37,435 nt of DNA from Phycisphaerales bacterium (lineage in GTDB: Bacteria; Planctomycetota; Phycisphaerae; Phycisphaerales; UBA1924). Made by a program: the position numbers and the translations under genes. The stretch spans positions 1 to 37,435 of the forward strand of contig JAGQOH010000032.1 of NCBI GenBank assembly GCA_020427635.1, given 5' to 3'. A model generated the notes under the pieces. The model was not told the DNA's origin and did no database searches. It saw only the letters and a list, made by a program, of their open reading frames with translations. Positions 1-8,190 of the stretch are shown here, in pieces (within the stretch, counting starts at the first letter, position 1; each line of letters begins with the position of its first letter).

Positions 1-1449
1 CCCAACCTGAAGACGTTCGGGAAAGTCGTAGGCGCGCTGTTTTGCATCACCCTGTTGGTGTCGAGTATCACGGGCGGCAACATGTTCCAGGCCTGGAACG
101 TCGCCGACATCACCTACACCTATCACGAGGTGCCGCAGGTGTTCACGGGTGTCATCCTCGCGGTGCTCGTTGGGCTCGTAATCATTGGGGGCATCAAGCG
201 CATCGGGAGCGTGGCGGGGCGCATCGTGCCCTTAATGTGCGCGATTTACATCGTCGCTGCGGTTGCGGTGTTGATCGCCAACATCGCAGAAGTCCCGCAC
301 ATGATCGTGCTCATCTTCAAGAGTGGCTTGCCGAGCCAACTTGGTGGCGAGGCGCCGAATGCCACAGGCGCATTCCTTGGCGGGACGTTTGGATACGCCG
401 CCATGTGGGGCATCAAGCGAGCGCTGTTCAGCTCTGAAGCAGGCCAAGGTTCTTCACCCATCGCGCACTCAGCAGCGAAGACTGATGAGCCGGTTCGCGA
501 GGGTGTCGTCGCGGGACTCGAGCCTTTCATCGACACGATCGTCGTGTGCACGCTGACCGCGCTGGTGATTCTGTCGTCGGGCGCCTACAACCGCGATTCT
601 GAAGCAGACTTCGTGCTCCCAGGCGACATTCGCATCATTCAAGCGACCGATGCGAATGACGCGCCGATCGAACACACCTGGACCCTTGAGACCTCTTTCC
701 TGCCCGACATGAAGCCCGATTCACGGAAGACGCGCCAAACGCCGCAAGGCCAGGCGGGTTGGCGCTCAGGTGAGACCGTGTTCGTCGTCGTCGAGGCGGA
801 CGTGGACACCAACACCGGGCGCGATCTGCGGAAAATCACTGGGTCGGTATCGCGCAACGATGCGGACATGTGGGTGGTGAGGTGGAACACGCTGTATTCG
901 GAATCCACGCCCAAGTTGCGACCGGCAGCCAATGGGGAGACCGATCGGGGCATTTACGGCGACTACGCGGGCGCGTCGATGACTGCCTATGCCTTTGACC
1001 GCACATTCCCGGGGCTTGGCAAGTGGGTCGTCACGATTGCGGCATGGCTCTTTGCGATCTCAACGATGATCTCGTGGTCGTACTACGGCGAGCAGGGCAT
1101 CTACTTCTTCTTTGGTACGCACGGTGAAAAGAACGCCAAGCCCGCGGTCATGCTCTACAAAATCGTGTACTGCGCGCTCATTCTGCTGACGTGCGTCGCC
1201 ATGATGCCCATCGTGACTGCATCGGATGGATCCAAGCGTGCCCTGATTGGCACCGACGCCGAGCTGGACATGTGGACCACGCTCGGTCTGGGCGTCATGC
1301 TGGTGGCGAATATTCCGATCATGCTCATCTTTGGCTCGATCGCGATGAAGCACTATCACGAGTACATGGGCAAGCTGAAGCGCGGCGAGATGGAGTCTCA
1401 CGACGCGCCGCCCATCACGGATGTCGTCGAGGGGCACGATCACGATTAG
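1..1449 (+). CDS. Alanine/sodium symporter, AGCS family (5' truncated)
   Basis: The gene is cut by the window start; the frame is open from base 1, so an ATG at 55 is internal. AGCS proteins import alanine or glycine with Na+ across the inner membrane. Visible hallmarks are GGNMFQAWN, then SSEAGQGSSPIAHSAAKTDE (the family's conserved G-x-G-S-x-P-I-A-H-A-A segment) and WSYYGEQGIYFFFG in a late membrane helix. Several hydrophobic helices are evident. Unlike typical members, about 120 residues (bases roughly 592-963) lie between the helix ending VILSSGAYN and the one starting GASMTAYAF. This insert is polar, looks beta-rich and should face outside the cytoplasm. The gene ends 9 bases before the convergent lpxB. 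The family call is firm; the substrate is inferred. Confidence 0.9.
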   Translation, partial: PNLKTFGKVVGALFCITLLVSSITGGNMFQAWNVADITYTYHEVPQVFTGVILAVLVGLVIIGGIKRIGSVAGRIVPLMCAIYIVAAVAVLIANIAEVPHMIVLIFKSGLPSQLGGEAPNATGAFLGGTFGYAAMWGIKRALFSSEAGQGSSPIAHSAAKTDEPVREGVVAGLEPFIDTIVVCTLTALVILSSGAYNRDSEADFVLPGDIRIIQATDANDAPIEHTWTLETSFLPDMKPDSRKTRQTPQGQAGWRSGETVFVVVEADVDTNTGRDLRKITGSVSRNDADMWVVRWNTLYSESTPKLRPAANGETDRGIYGDYAGASMTAYAFDRTFPGLGKWVVTIAAWLFAISTMISWSYYGEQGIYFFFGTHGEKNAKPAVMLYKIVYCALILLTCVAMMPIVTASDGSKRALIGTDAELDMWTTLGLGVMLVANIPIMLIFGSIAMKHYHEYMGKLKRGEMESHDAPPITDVVEGHDHD

Positions 1450-1458
1450 CCGCTGCCT

Positions 1459-2679
1459 TTAGGCGGACGGCGTGGTCGATCGCACCGGTGCGCCATCGAT
1501 GACTCTGCGCGCGGGCAGTTGTGCGACTTCCTCGATCGCGTCGGCCGCTTCGCGCGCTGCTTCGATGCCGTCGAACTTGCTTGTGATCTCGCGCAGCGCC
1601 TGTGATTGCTCATTGCGCAGCGCTTCACTTGCAATGAGCTTCTCCGCGGCCTCGATGAGCTGCCCCTGGTCTTTGAAATAGGGCACCAGTTCGGGGATCG
1701 CCTCGCGCCCGGCGATCAGGTTTGGCAATGCGAAGTGCTCCGTGGTGAGCACGCGCGACGCAACGAGCTTGAACATGAGCTCGTTGGTCTTGTACATGAT
1801 CACCATGGGCTTGGCCTGTTTGGCGATTTGCAAGGTGACCGTCCCCGACACAACGAGCGCCAGGTCGCACCAGCGGATCACCGCGTCGGTCTCACCCACG
1901 ACCACGTCCATGTCTTTGGGCCAGCCGCCATGCAGATTCGCCCTCGCGTACAGGTCTTCCCGCGCGGTCTCGGTGACCGCGGCGACGACCGCGTGTGCGC
2001 CGGGATGGCGCTCGCGCAGTGCATTGAAGGCGTTGAGCATGACCGGGAAGTTGCGCCGAATCTCCGCGGGACGCGAGCCTGGCAGGATCGCGATGTTTGG
2101 CGCGTCATTCTTTGCGCGCGGCATTTCGGACGCACGCTGATCGAGTGCGCCATGGTCAAGTGCTTCATCAAACAACGGATGCCCGATGAACCGTGCGGGC
2201 ACATCGCGCGCTGCGAACCACTCCTGTTCGAAGGGCAGCAGGCACAGCACGAGATCGGTGCATCGCTTGAGCTTCTTGATGCGCCAGGGCCCCCACGCCC
2301 AGAGTTGCGGCGCGACAAGATGGACCACGCGCCGCCCCTGCGTCTTGGCGATCTTGCAGATCGGAAAGTTTGCCGCCGGGGAATCGACCGGCACATGCAA
2401 CACGACCTCGGGATGCGCCGCGAGCCAGTGCGCGATGTTCTTATTGATCTGGCGATGTTCGCGGATCTTTGCGAGACCGGGCACACCCATGACGGCATCT
2501 GCGCCAGTGCGGGCCACCAGCTCGGCTCCCGCGGCTTGCATCTTGGGCCCGCCCCAAGCGTGGATCGCCAACCCCGGGCGGCGGCGGCGCAGCTCCGCAA
2601 TGACCGCGGCGGCGTGGTCGTCGCCCGAGGGCTCAAACGCCGTGAAGAGCACCGCCTTGTTGGCCTGCGTGGTGGGCAT
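1459..2679 (-). CDS. lpxB: Lipid-A-disaccharide synthase
   Basis: LpxB joins UDP-2,3-diacylglucosamine and lipid X to make the lipid A disaccharide at the inner face of the cytoplasmic membrane (GT19 family). At 406 aa it is close to the usual length. Family signatures are FEPSGDDHAA near the N-terminus (EASGD in E. coli), VAPQLWAWGPWRIKKLKR followed by LPFEQEWF and RFIGHPLFDE, ILPGSRPAEIRRN, VVSGTVTLQIAKQAKPMV and LPNLIAGREAIPELV. The start is the ATG at 2677-2679, which has no clear Shine-Dalgarno. It is divergent from aspS and convergent with the AGCS symporter. Its presence implies an LPS-type outer membrane. No other lpx gene is in the window. Confidence 0.93.
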   Translation of the reverse strand: MPTTQANKAVLFTAFEPSGDDHAAAVIAELRRRRPGLAIHAWGGPKMQAAGAELVARTGADAVMGVPGLAKIREHRQINKNIAHWLAAHPEVVLHVPVDSPAANFPICKIAKTQGRRVVHLVAPQLWAWGPWRIKKLKRCTDLVLCLLPFEQEWFAARDVPARFIGHPLFDEALDHGALDQRASEMPRAKNDAPNIAILPGSRPAEIRRNFPVMLNAFNALRERHPGAHAVVAAVTETAREDLYARANLHGGWPKDMDVVVGETDAVIRWCDLALVVSGTVTLQIAKQAKPMVIMYKTNELMFKLVASRVLTTEHFALPNLIAGREAIPELVPYFKDQGQLIEAAEKLIASEALRNEQSQALREITSKFDGIEAAREAADAIEEVAQLPARRVIDGAPVRSTTPSA

Positions 2680-2689
2680 TTCTGGTGCA

Positions 2690-2718
2690 ACTCAACACCC
2701 CTTGAGGCCGGTTGTCAA
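2690..2718 (-). promoter_or_regulatory. Candidate lpxB promoter
   Basis: On the minus strand a perfect TTGACA (2713-2718) is followed after 18 bases by a weak TGAGTT -10, which lies 9 bases before the lpxB ATG. The -35 is convincing and the -10 is poor. If used, the mRNA leader would be only a few bases long. Confidence 0.4.
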
Positions 2719-2762
2719 CGCGCACGCGATGGGCGGATGACCTGTCAAGCCTTGGCGGGGGC

Positions 2763-2768
2763 TATACT
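2763..2768 (+). promoter_or_regulatory. aspS promoter -10 element
   Basis: TATACT, five of six matches to TATAAT, lies 64 bases before the aspS start. A weak CTGTCA (2742-2747) sits 15 bases upstream as a possible -35. Transcription would begin near 2775, so the message would open directly with the hairpin at 2776-2800. Confidence 0.5.
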
Positions 2769-2775
2769 CGCCGCC

Positions 2776-2800
2776 CGCATCGGCACGTTTTGCCGATGCG
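2776..2800 (+). promoter_or_regulatory. Perfect 10-bp hairpin in the aspS 5' leader
   Basis: CGCATCGGCA, a five-base CGTTT loop and TGCCGATGCG form a perfect inverted repeat 32 bases upstream of the aspS ATG. No T-run follows at once (a T5 occurs at about 2815-2819), so it is not a plain terminator. It could be a 5'-protecting stem, an operator-like palindrome or part of a control element. Confidence 0.6.
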
Positions 2801-2832
2801 CTCGAAGGAAACCGCTTTTTCGGATACCCGCC

Positions 2833-4671
2833 ATGCCCGCCACCGCCACCCGTCGCAGTCCCCTGGCCACCGCCTACCGCACCCATACCTGCGGCGAGCT
2901 GCGCGACGCCCACGCGGGCGAGCGCGTGAAGCTCGCGGGCTGGGTCCACGCCTACCGCCACCAGGGCAAGGGACTGGTGTTCGTCGACCTGCGCGACCGA
3001 GCAGGGCTTACACAGGTCACGTTTGACATGGAGGATTCGCCCGCGGACGTGCTGGAAGCGGGCAGCAAACTGCGCCAGGAGGATGCGGTCAGCGTCGAGG
3101 GCATTGTGCGCATCAAGGAGTCGCCCAATCCCAAGCTGCCGACCGGCAAGATCGAAGTCGTCGTCGAATCGGTTGAGGTGCTTGCGAAGACGGCGCCGCC
3201 CCCGCTGTTGCCATCGGATGATGACACGTTGCCCAGTGAAGAGGGCCGGCTGACCAATCGCTATCTCGATCTGCGTCGTCCAGCAATGCAGCGCATCTTG
3301 CAGGTGCGCCACGAGGTCGGCGCGATCGCGCGCGAGTACTTCCACAGCATTGGCTTCCTCGAGGTCGAGACGCCCATTCTTTGCAAGAGCACACCCGAAG
3401 GCGCGCTCGACTTCCTGGTGCCATCGCGCATGAACCCGGGGCAGTGGTATGCCCTGCCACAGAGCCCGCAGCTGTTTAAGCAGATTCTGATGGTGGCGGG
3501 TTGCGACCGCTACTTCCAAATCACCAAGTGCTTTCGCGACGAAGATCTTCGTGCCGATCGCCAGCCCGAGTTCACGCAGATCGATCTCGAGATGAGCTTT
3601 GTGACGCGTGAAGATGTGATGCGCGCGATGGAGGGATTTGCGCGCAAGCTCTGGAAGAATGTGCTTGACGTCGATGTGCCCGAGCTGCGCCGCATGACCT
3701 ATCGCGAGGCGATGGACACCTACGGCATCGACCGCCCGGACCTGCGCTACGGGCTTGAATTGGTCGATGTTTCGGACATTGCGCGCCGAACTGATTTCAA
3801 GGTCTTCACCGGCGCGCTCGAGAAGCCGCGCGGCGTCGTCAAGGCCATCCGCGTCCCGGGCGGCAGCCACGTGCTTACGCGCAAGATCACCGATGGGTAC
3901 ACCGAATTCGTCAAGACCTTTGGCGCTGGTGGCGTACCGGTCACCAAGGTGGTCGAAGGTGGCAAGCTAGAGGGTGGCGTGGCGAAGTTCCTGGAGCCCC
4001 TCGCGACGGATCTCATCGCGCGCATGGGCGCAGCGCCGGGCGACACGATCCTCTTCGGCGCCGACACGTACAGCGTCGTCACGAAGTCGCTTGGCGAGTT
4101 GCGCCAAAAGGTCGCGCGCGACATGAAGCTCTTGGATGCGCCCAGCGCCCCGAAGTGGTCGTTCCTTTGGGTCGTCGACTTCCCGATGTTTGAGTGGGAT
4201 GCGGAGACCAGCCGCTTTTTTGCGATGCATCACCCATTCACAGCCCCGAGCCCCGAGGATGTCGGGCGCTTCATGGCGGCTGACCCACGTGAGCACGACA
4301 CGGTTGAGTCGATCGTCTCTGCGGGCTATGACATGGTCGTGAATGGTTCTGAAATCGGTGGCGGCTCGATCCGTATCCACCAACAGGACGTGCAGAAAAA
4401 GGTCTTCCACTTGCTTGGCATCTCGGAGGAAGAAGCGCAGGCGAAGTTCAGCTTCTTGCTCGAGGCGCTGCGCTTCGGCGCACCGCCGCACGGCGGCATC
4501 GCATTTGGGCTCGATCGTCTGGTCATGCACCTGGCGGGCGTGGACAACATCCGCGATGTCATTGCGTTCCCCAAGACGCAAACCGGCGCCGACCTGATGT
4601 GCGATTGCCCGAGCCCCGTTGACAAGGCCCAGTTGGACGAACTGTACATCAAGAGCACGTTTGCCGGCTAA
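2833..4671 (+). CDS. aspS: Aspartyl-tRNA synthetase (bacterial type)
   Basis: This class II synthetase charges tRNA-Asp. The 612-aa product has an N-terminal OB-fold anticodon-binding domain (GWVHAYRHQGKGLVFVDLRD), class II motif 2 from residue 234 (FRDEDLRADRQPEFTQ), the bacterial GAD insertion domain in the middle, and motif 3 GIAFGLDRL at 555-563. The frame stays open far upstream, but that part has no family similarity and runs antisense to lpxB, so ATG 2833 is chosen; no strong Shine-Dalgarno precedes it. In the OB-fold, the site reported to be Leu in discriminating and His in non-discriminating enzymes lies in RHQGKG, where Gln is found, so tRNA-Asn mischarging cannot be judged. It ends 2 bases before a convergent lipoprotein gene. 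Confidence 0.95.
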   Translation: MPATATRRSPLATAYRTHTCGELRDAHAGERVKLAGWVHAYRHQGKGLVFVDLRDRAGLTQVTFDMEDSPADVLEAGSKLRQEDAVSVEGIVRIKESPNPKLPTGKIEVVVESVEVLAKTAPPPLLPSDDDTLPSEEGRLTNRYLDLRRPAMQRILQVRHEVGAIAREYFHSIGFLEVETPILCKSTPEGALDFLVPSRMNPGQWYALPQSPQLFKQILMVAGCDRYFQITKCFRDEDLRADRQPEFTQIDLEMSFVTREDVMRAMEGFARKLWKNVLDVDVPELRRMTYREAMDTYGIDRPDLRYGLELVDVSDIARRTDFKVFTGALEKPRGVVKAIRVPGGSHVLTRKITDGYTEFVKTFGAGGVPVTKVVEGGKLEGGVAKFLEPLATDLIARMGAAPGDTILFGADTYSVVTKSLGELRQKVARDMKLLDAPSAPKWSFLWVVDFPMFEWDAETSRFFAMHHPFTAPSPEDVGRFMAADPREHDTVESIVSAGYDMVVNGSEIGGGSIRIHQQDVQKKVFHLLGISEEEAQAKFSFLLEALRFGAPPHGGIAFGLDRLVMHLAGVDNIRDVIAFPKTQTGADLMCDCPSPVDKAQLDELYIKSTFAG

Positions 4672-4673
4672 GC

Positions 4674-5648
4674 CTACTGGGCCTCAGCAGCGGCACGGTT
4701 GGCCTCGGTGGTGATGAGCACGTCCTCGAGCTCTTGCGCCATTTCGCCTTCCGCGCTTGCCTTGAGCGCCTTGACCTTCTCCAGGATCTCGTCGTTCATT
4801 GCGCAGACCGCAGCGAGCGAGGCCTTGGCGTTTGCAGCTGCACTTTGCTCGGAAACCGCCTGCAAGGGGATGTTGGAAGGCGTGCCAAGTTCGATGGTCG
4901 AAATGACGCGCGCCAGGTGCGCATCGTCGCCGCTCGCCACGAGCGCACCGATCAGCCGGTGGGCATCCAGTTGTGAAATCACGGCGCCATCGAGCATGAA
5001 CCACTTGGGCTGACGCACCATTTCGCGAATGAAGTTCCGCGCAGAGTCGTCTTTTGCCTCCTCGGCGTATGCGCGCAGCACGTCTTCGGTCCCTTCCACA
5101 TTGGCATTCCAGATCCCGCGCCACACCGCAGCGCAATTTTCGAGCGGAATGTCTCGCTCTGCGGCATCGATCCATGCCCGCATCGATTCCGGATAGCGCT
5201 CCGCGTTGACGGACACAAACCCGCTGACCTGTGCCGACACATAGCCTTGCCGCATCCAGCCGCGCGCTGCGAGCACCTTGATCAGCTTCGAAACATCGTC
5301 CGGGCTTGGGTCTTGATGGAAGCAGTAGAACCGACGCTGAATCACGGCAACCGGCGCCAGGGGATCGTCAATCGGACGATCCGCCGCCGGTCCCTTGGGC
5401 ATTGGCGCAACATCTGGAACGGGTTCACTCTCTGGTCGAATGCGCGACCGATTGGTCGGCTGCGCCCCATGCGGCGGAACTTGAGACGTCGGCGCGGGGG
5501 GAGCAAAGGTATCCGCCGGCAATTCCTGGTTCTGTTGTGTGGTCGGCGTCGAGGGCTTTGATGCCTGTGGCTCGGCCTTCTGCTCACAACCCAGGGCCAT
5601 CAACATGACCAACACACCGCTCAACACACCAACACAGCGCATATGCAT
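4674..5648 (-). CDS. Putative lipoprotein of unknown function
   Basis: A 324-aa product with a hydrophobic signal peptide and lipobox LMALGC (lipidated Cys at residue 21), so probably membrane-anchored. Residues about 22-100 are a Pro/Gln-rich, likely disordered linker. The rest is helical with no recognised catalytic motif; a Cys occurs in RRFYCFHQ and another in ENCAAVW. A second ATG two codons downstream is also possible. It is the third gene of a minus-strand run, 15 bases after the symporter stop, so probably co-transcribed. No function can be assigned. Confidence 0.8.
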   Translation of the reverse strand: MHMRCVGVLSGVLVMLMALGCEQKAEPQASKPSTPTTQQNQELPADTFAPPAPTSQVPPHGAQPTNRSRIRPESEPVPDVAPMPKGPAADRPIDDPLAPVAVIQRRFYCFHQDPSPDDVSKLIKVLAARGWMRQGYVSAQVSGFVSVNAERYPESMRAWIDAAERDIPLENCAAVWRGIWNANVEGTEDVLRAYAEEAKDDSARNFIREMVRQPKWFMLDGAVISQLDAHRLIGALVASGDDAHLARVISTIELGTPSNIPLQAVSEQSAAANAKASLAAVCAMNDEILEKVKALKASAEGEMAQELEDVLITTEANRAAAEAQ

Positions 5649-5663
5649 CTCTCACTACCCCAG

Positions 5664-6998
5664 CTATGCGAGCGCTTGTGCGCGCTCATCATCAGTATCC
5701 GGCGCGAGGCGTGTGATGAGCCGCGCCCCAACCGCATCGCCCCATACATTCACCGCCGTGCGGCACATGTCAAGAATCCGATCAACACCGAGAATGATCA
5801 TGATGGTCCAGAGCGGCATCGGCTCGAGCCCTTGACGCACCAAGCTCTGGTTCACCGCCCCAATCACGATCGCCATTGTCACCAACCCTGCCGAGGGAAT
5901 GCCGGCGGCTCCGACTGCCGCCAGTACCGCCGTGATCAGGATCGACATCTGTTGCGTCAGCGTGAGGTCGACCCCGAACATCTGAAACAGGAACGTCACC
6001 GCCACCGCTTGATACAGGGCGGTCCCGTCCATGTTGACCGTCGCGCCGAGCGGGAGCACGAAATTTGCCGCCCGTTTCGAGCAGCCACCCTTTTTCTGGC
6101 ATTCTTCGATGGTGACGGGCAAGGTGGCGGAGCTGGAGGCGGTCGAGAAGGCCATGAGCAGCGGTTTCCGCACCGCGACAAGGAAGCCATAGGGGTTCGT
6201 CCGCCCAAGCAGCCACAGAATCAGAGGAAGGGTAATCAGCATGTGGATGAGCAGCCCAAGGACAACGGTCAGCCCGTACAGCCCGATGGGTCCCGCCAGC
6301 TTCTGAAATCCCGTTTGCCCCACCTTGGCCGAGACGATGAAGAAGATCCCGATCGGCGCCAACCAGATGATCCAGGTCACCAGCTTGATCATCGCCTGAA
6401 ACATGCCCTCGAACACGACGATCACCGGGCGCGCCGGATCGCGCGTCATGACGAGCGCGATGCCAAAGACGATGCCGACGGTCACCATGCCGAGCGTGCT
6501 GCCGTTGGCCGCCGCGGCGATCGGGTTTGTCGGGATCATGTCTTGCAGCAAGCTTTGGAATGCGCCGCCCACGCCGCCGGTCTGCCCCGCTTCGATACTG
6601 ACCTGTTTCGTGGCATAGGCTTGCACCGCGGCGGTCTCATACTGGGTCGGATCGGCGCCAACGCCGGGTTTCGTGATGTTCACGAGCACTTGGCCCAAGA
6701 TCACCGCGGCCGCCATGGTCGTGAAATAGTACGCCAGTGTCGCGCCGCCCAAGAGTCCGAGTCGCTCGGGATCACCAATTGCGCACACGCCAACCACGAC
6801 CGACACGAATACGAGCGGGATGATCATCATCCGCAGCGGGCGAATGAACACCAGGTCACCAATCTCTTGATAGGGCTGCACCGTTTGTGCGATGACTTCG
6901 TCGGAGACTGACGCATCAAACAACCCGAATTGCCCCCAGAGCACGCCGAGCAACAAGGAGAGCAGAATCAGAATGGTCAGGATCGTGTCTTTGTTCAT
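5664..6998 (-). CDS. Dicarboxylate/amino acid:cation symporter (DAACS family)
   Basis: A GltP/DctA-type secondary transporter of 444 aa that takes up dicarboxylates or acidic amino acids with H+ or Na+. Diagnostic elements are the serine-rich reentrant loop SSSATLPVT, the NMDGTALYQAV motif, the second hairpin AAGIPSAGLVTMAI and the C-terminal GVDRILDMCRTAVNVWGD. The N-terminus MNKDTILTILILLSLLLGV begins the first membrane helix. The frame is open further upstream, but that part lacks homology and overlaps the next gene, so ATG 6998 is chosen. It lies 41 bases after the NDUFA9-like gene and 15 before the lipoprotein gene, suggesting one operon. Glutamate/aspartate versus C4-dicarboxylate cannot be separated from sequence alone. 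Confidence 0.92.
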   Translation of the reverse strand: MNKDTILTILILLSLLLGVLWGQFGLFDASVSDEVIAQTVQPYQEIGDLVFIRPLRMMIIPLVFVSVVVGVCAIGDPERLGLLGGATLAYYFTTMAAAVILGQVLVNITKPGVGADPTQYETAAVQAYATKQVSIEAGQTGGVGGAFQSLLQDMIPTNPIAAAANGSTLGMVTVGIVFGIALVMTRDPARPVIVVFEGMFQAMIKLVTWIIWLAPIGIFFIVSAKVGQTGFQKLAGPIGLYGLTVVLGLLIHMLITLPLILWLLGRTNPYGFLVAVRKPLLMAFSTASSSATLPVTIEECQKKGGCSKRAANFVLPLGATVNMDGTALYQAVAVTFLFQMFGVDLTLTQQMSILITAVLAAVGAAGIPSAGLVTMAIVIGAVNQSLVRQGLEPMPLWTIMIILGVDRILDMCRTAVNVWGDAVGARLITRLAPDTDDERAQALA

Positions 6999-7039
6999 GG
7001 TTCTTCGCTGCTGTGCGCCGCGGTCGGCGCTCGCCCGCG

Positions 7040-8041
7040 CTACAGACGGTTTGCGTACTGCGCCATCGCTGTCCTGAACGGGCCCGGTACAAATCCCAGA
7101 TGCGCCCGCACCTTGTCCAATTCGCATGTGCTGTCTTCGCCCGCCATGCCAGGCTCTGACTCGCCAAAGGGCAACGCCGACGACAAGCCCACATGCTTGG
7201 CCACCGTGGCCATGGCCAGCCCTGCGCCAACCGGCATCGGCACGATGCGTTTCTTGCGATCCGCCATTGGTACATGGTCGCGGACATGGCGCAGCAGCTC
7301 TGGCCACGTGAGGCGCTCCGAGCCACCCAGTGCATACACCTCTTCGACTGTCTCGTTGTTGCCAAGACACGCGACCACGGCGCGCGCCACGTCATCCACC
7401 GCGATCGGCTGGACGAGTGCTGACACGCACCGGGGCAAGCTGGGCGGGAATCCTCGGGGCGGCTCGACCTGCGCAAAGTATGGGATGACGACCCAGGGCG
7501 CGGCGCGCCCGATCGCCCAGTCCCTGCACATCTGCATGAACTCGCCATCGGGGCCGTGAATGATTGAGGGCCGCAGAATCGTCCAATGCAGTGCGCTGGC
7601 GTGCAGCATCTGCTCGGCCATGTACTTGGTGCGCCAGTACTGCGTCGGCGCATTGGCGCGCGTCCCCAGGGCCGAGATGTGAATGAACCGCGACATCCCG
7701 GTGCGCTCGCAGCCCTCGATGACCTCGCGCGTCGCCCCGGGGTGCATCCGCTCGAACGTTGCCCCGGGCGCTTCGCGCCGAATCCCGATCGTGTGCACGA
7801 CCGCATCGGCCCCGTCCAAGAGTTCGTCAATCGCATCTTCTTCGAAGACATCGCCCAGGACGGTGCGCACGCGATCGTCCTGGGGCAACACATGGGCACA
7901 CTTGGCGGCGTCGCGCCCGAGCGCCCGGACCTCAGTGGCGCCCCCCTCGAGCAGCGCCGTGATCGTGTGCCGACCGACAAAGCCCGAAGCCCCGGTCACT
8001 GCAACACACTTGAGACCCGCCAAAGCACTGGATGCGACCAT
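7040..8041 (-). CDS. NAD(P)-binding protein, NDUFA9-like atypical SDR
   Basis: A 333-aa Rossmann-fold protein resembling the complex I NDUFA9 / NmrA-like group. It has TGASGFVGRH (GxxGxxG) at the N-terminus, LGDVFEEDAIDELLDGADAV and VVHTIGI in the middle, RFIHISALG, a YWRTK sequence at the YxxxK position, and WTILRPSIIHGPDGEF. ATG 8041 places the dinucleotide motif close to the N-terminus; the longer open frame upstream reads as unlikely protein and runs toward the divergent antiporter gene. No good Shine-Dalgarno or -10 is seen. It heads a run with a symporter and a lipoprotein. The substrate is unknown; quinone or electron-transport assembly is only a family-based guess. Confidence 0.82.
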   Translation of the reverse strand: MVASSALAGLKCVAVTGASGFVGRHTITALLEGGATEVRALGRDAAKCAHVLPQDDRVRTVLGDVFEEDAIDELLDGADAVVHTIGIRREAPGATFERMHPGATREVIEGCERTGMSRFIHISALGTRANAPTQYWRTKYMAEQMLHASALHWTILRPSIIHGPDGEFMQMCRDWAIGRAAPWVVIPYFAQVEPPRGFPPSLPRCVSALVQPIAVDDVARAVVACLGNNETVEEVYALGGSERLTWPELLRHVRDHVPMADRKKRIVPMPVGAGLAMATVAKHVGLSSALPFGESEPGMAGEDSTCELDKVRAHLGFVPGPFRTAMAQYANRL

Positions 8042-8177
8042 AGGACACGCCAAAGGCTCAAACCAGGTGCGCGCAACAGCACCACCACAGTGCGCCCATG
8101 CTACGCCCCGATGGGCAGCCCAGCAACGCAGCATCCCCAGCGCATGGGTCTGGCCCCAAGCGCCCTCGCGCATGACG

Positions 8178-8190
8178 TAGCATTCTGCAT
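8178..8190 (+). promoter_or_regulatory. Candidate leaderless -10 for the antiporter gene
   Basis: TAGCAT at 8178-8183 ends 7 bases before the ATG and there is no Shine-Dalgarno. At this distance transcription would start at or next to the start codon. No convincing -35 is seen. Confidence 0.35.

Noticed and set aside
1450..1466. Terminator between the AGCS gene and lpxB
   Set aside because: The CCGC/GCGG stem is only 4 bp, with no T-run on either side.
1606..2832. 409-codon open extension upstream of aspS
   Set aside because: It is antisense to lpxB, has no synthetase similarity, and homology begins at ATG 2833.
2692..3870. 392-aa open frame on the minus strand
   Set aside because: Antisense shadow of aspS; no motif or ribosome-binding site.
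5643..6911. 422-aa open frame on the plus strand
   Set aside because: Antisense to the DAACS symporter; His/Arg-rich translation typical of high-GC shadows.
6999..7370. 124-codon N-terminal extension of the DAACS symporter
   Set aside because: It overlaps the NDUFA9-like gene in another frame and lies before the first membrane helix; family members start at MNKDTIL.
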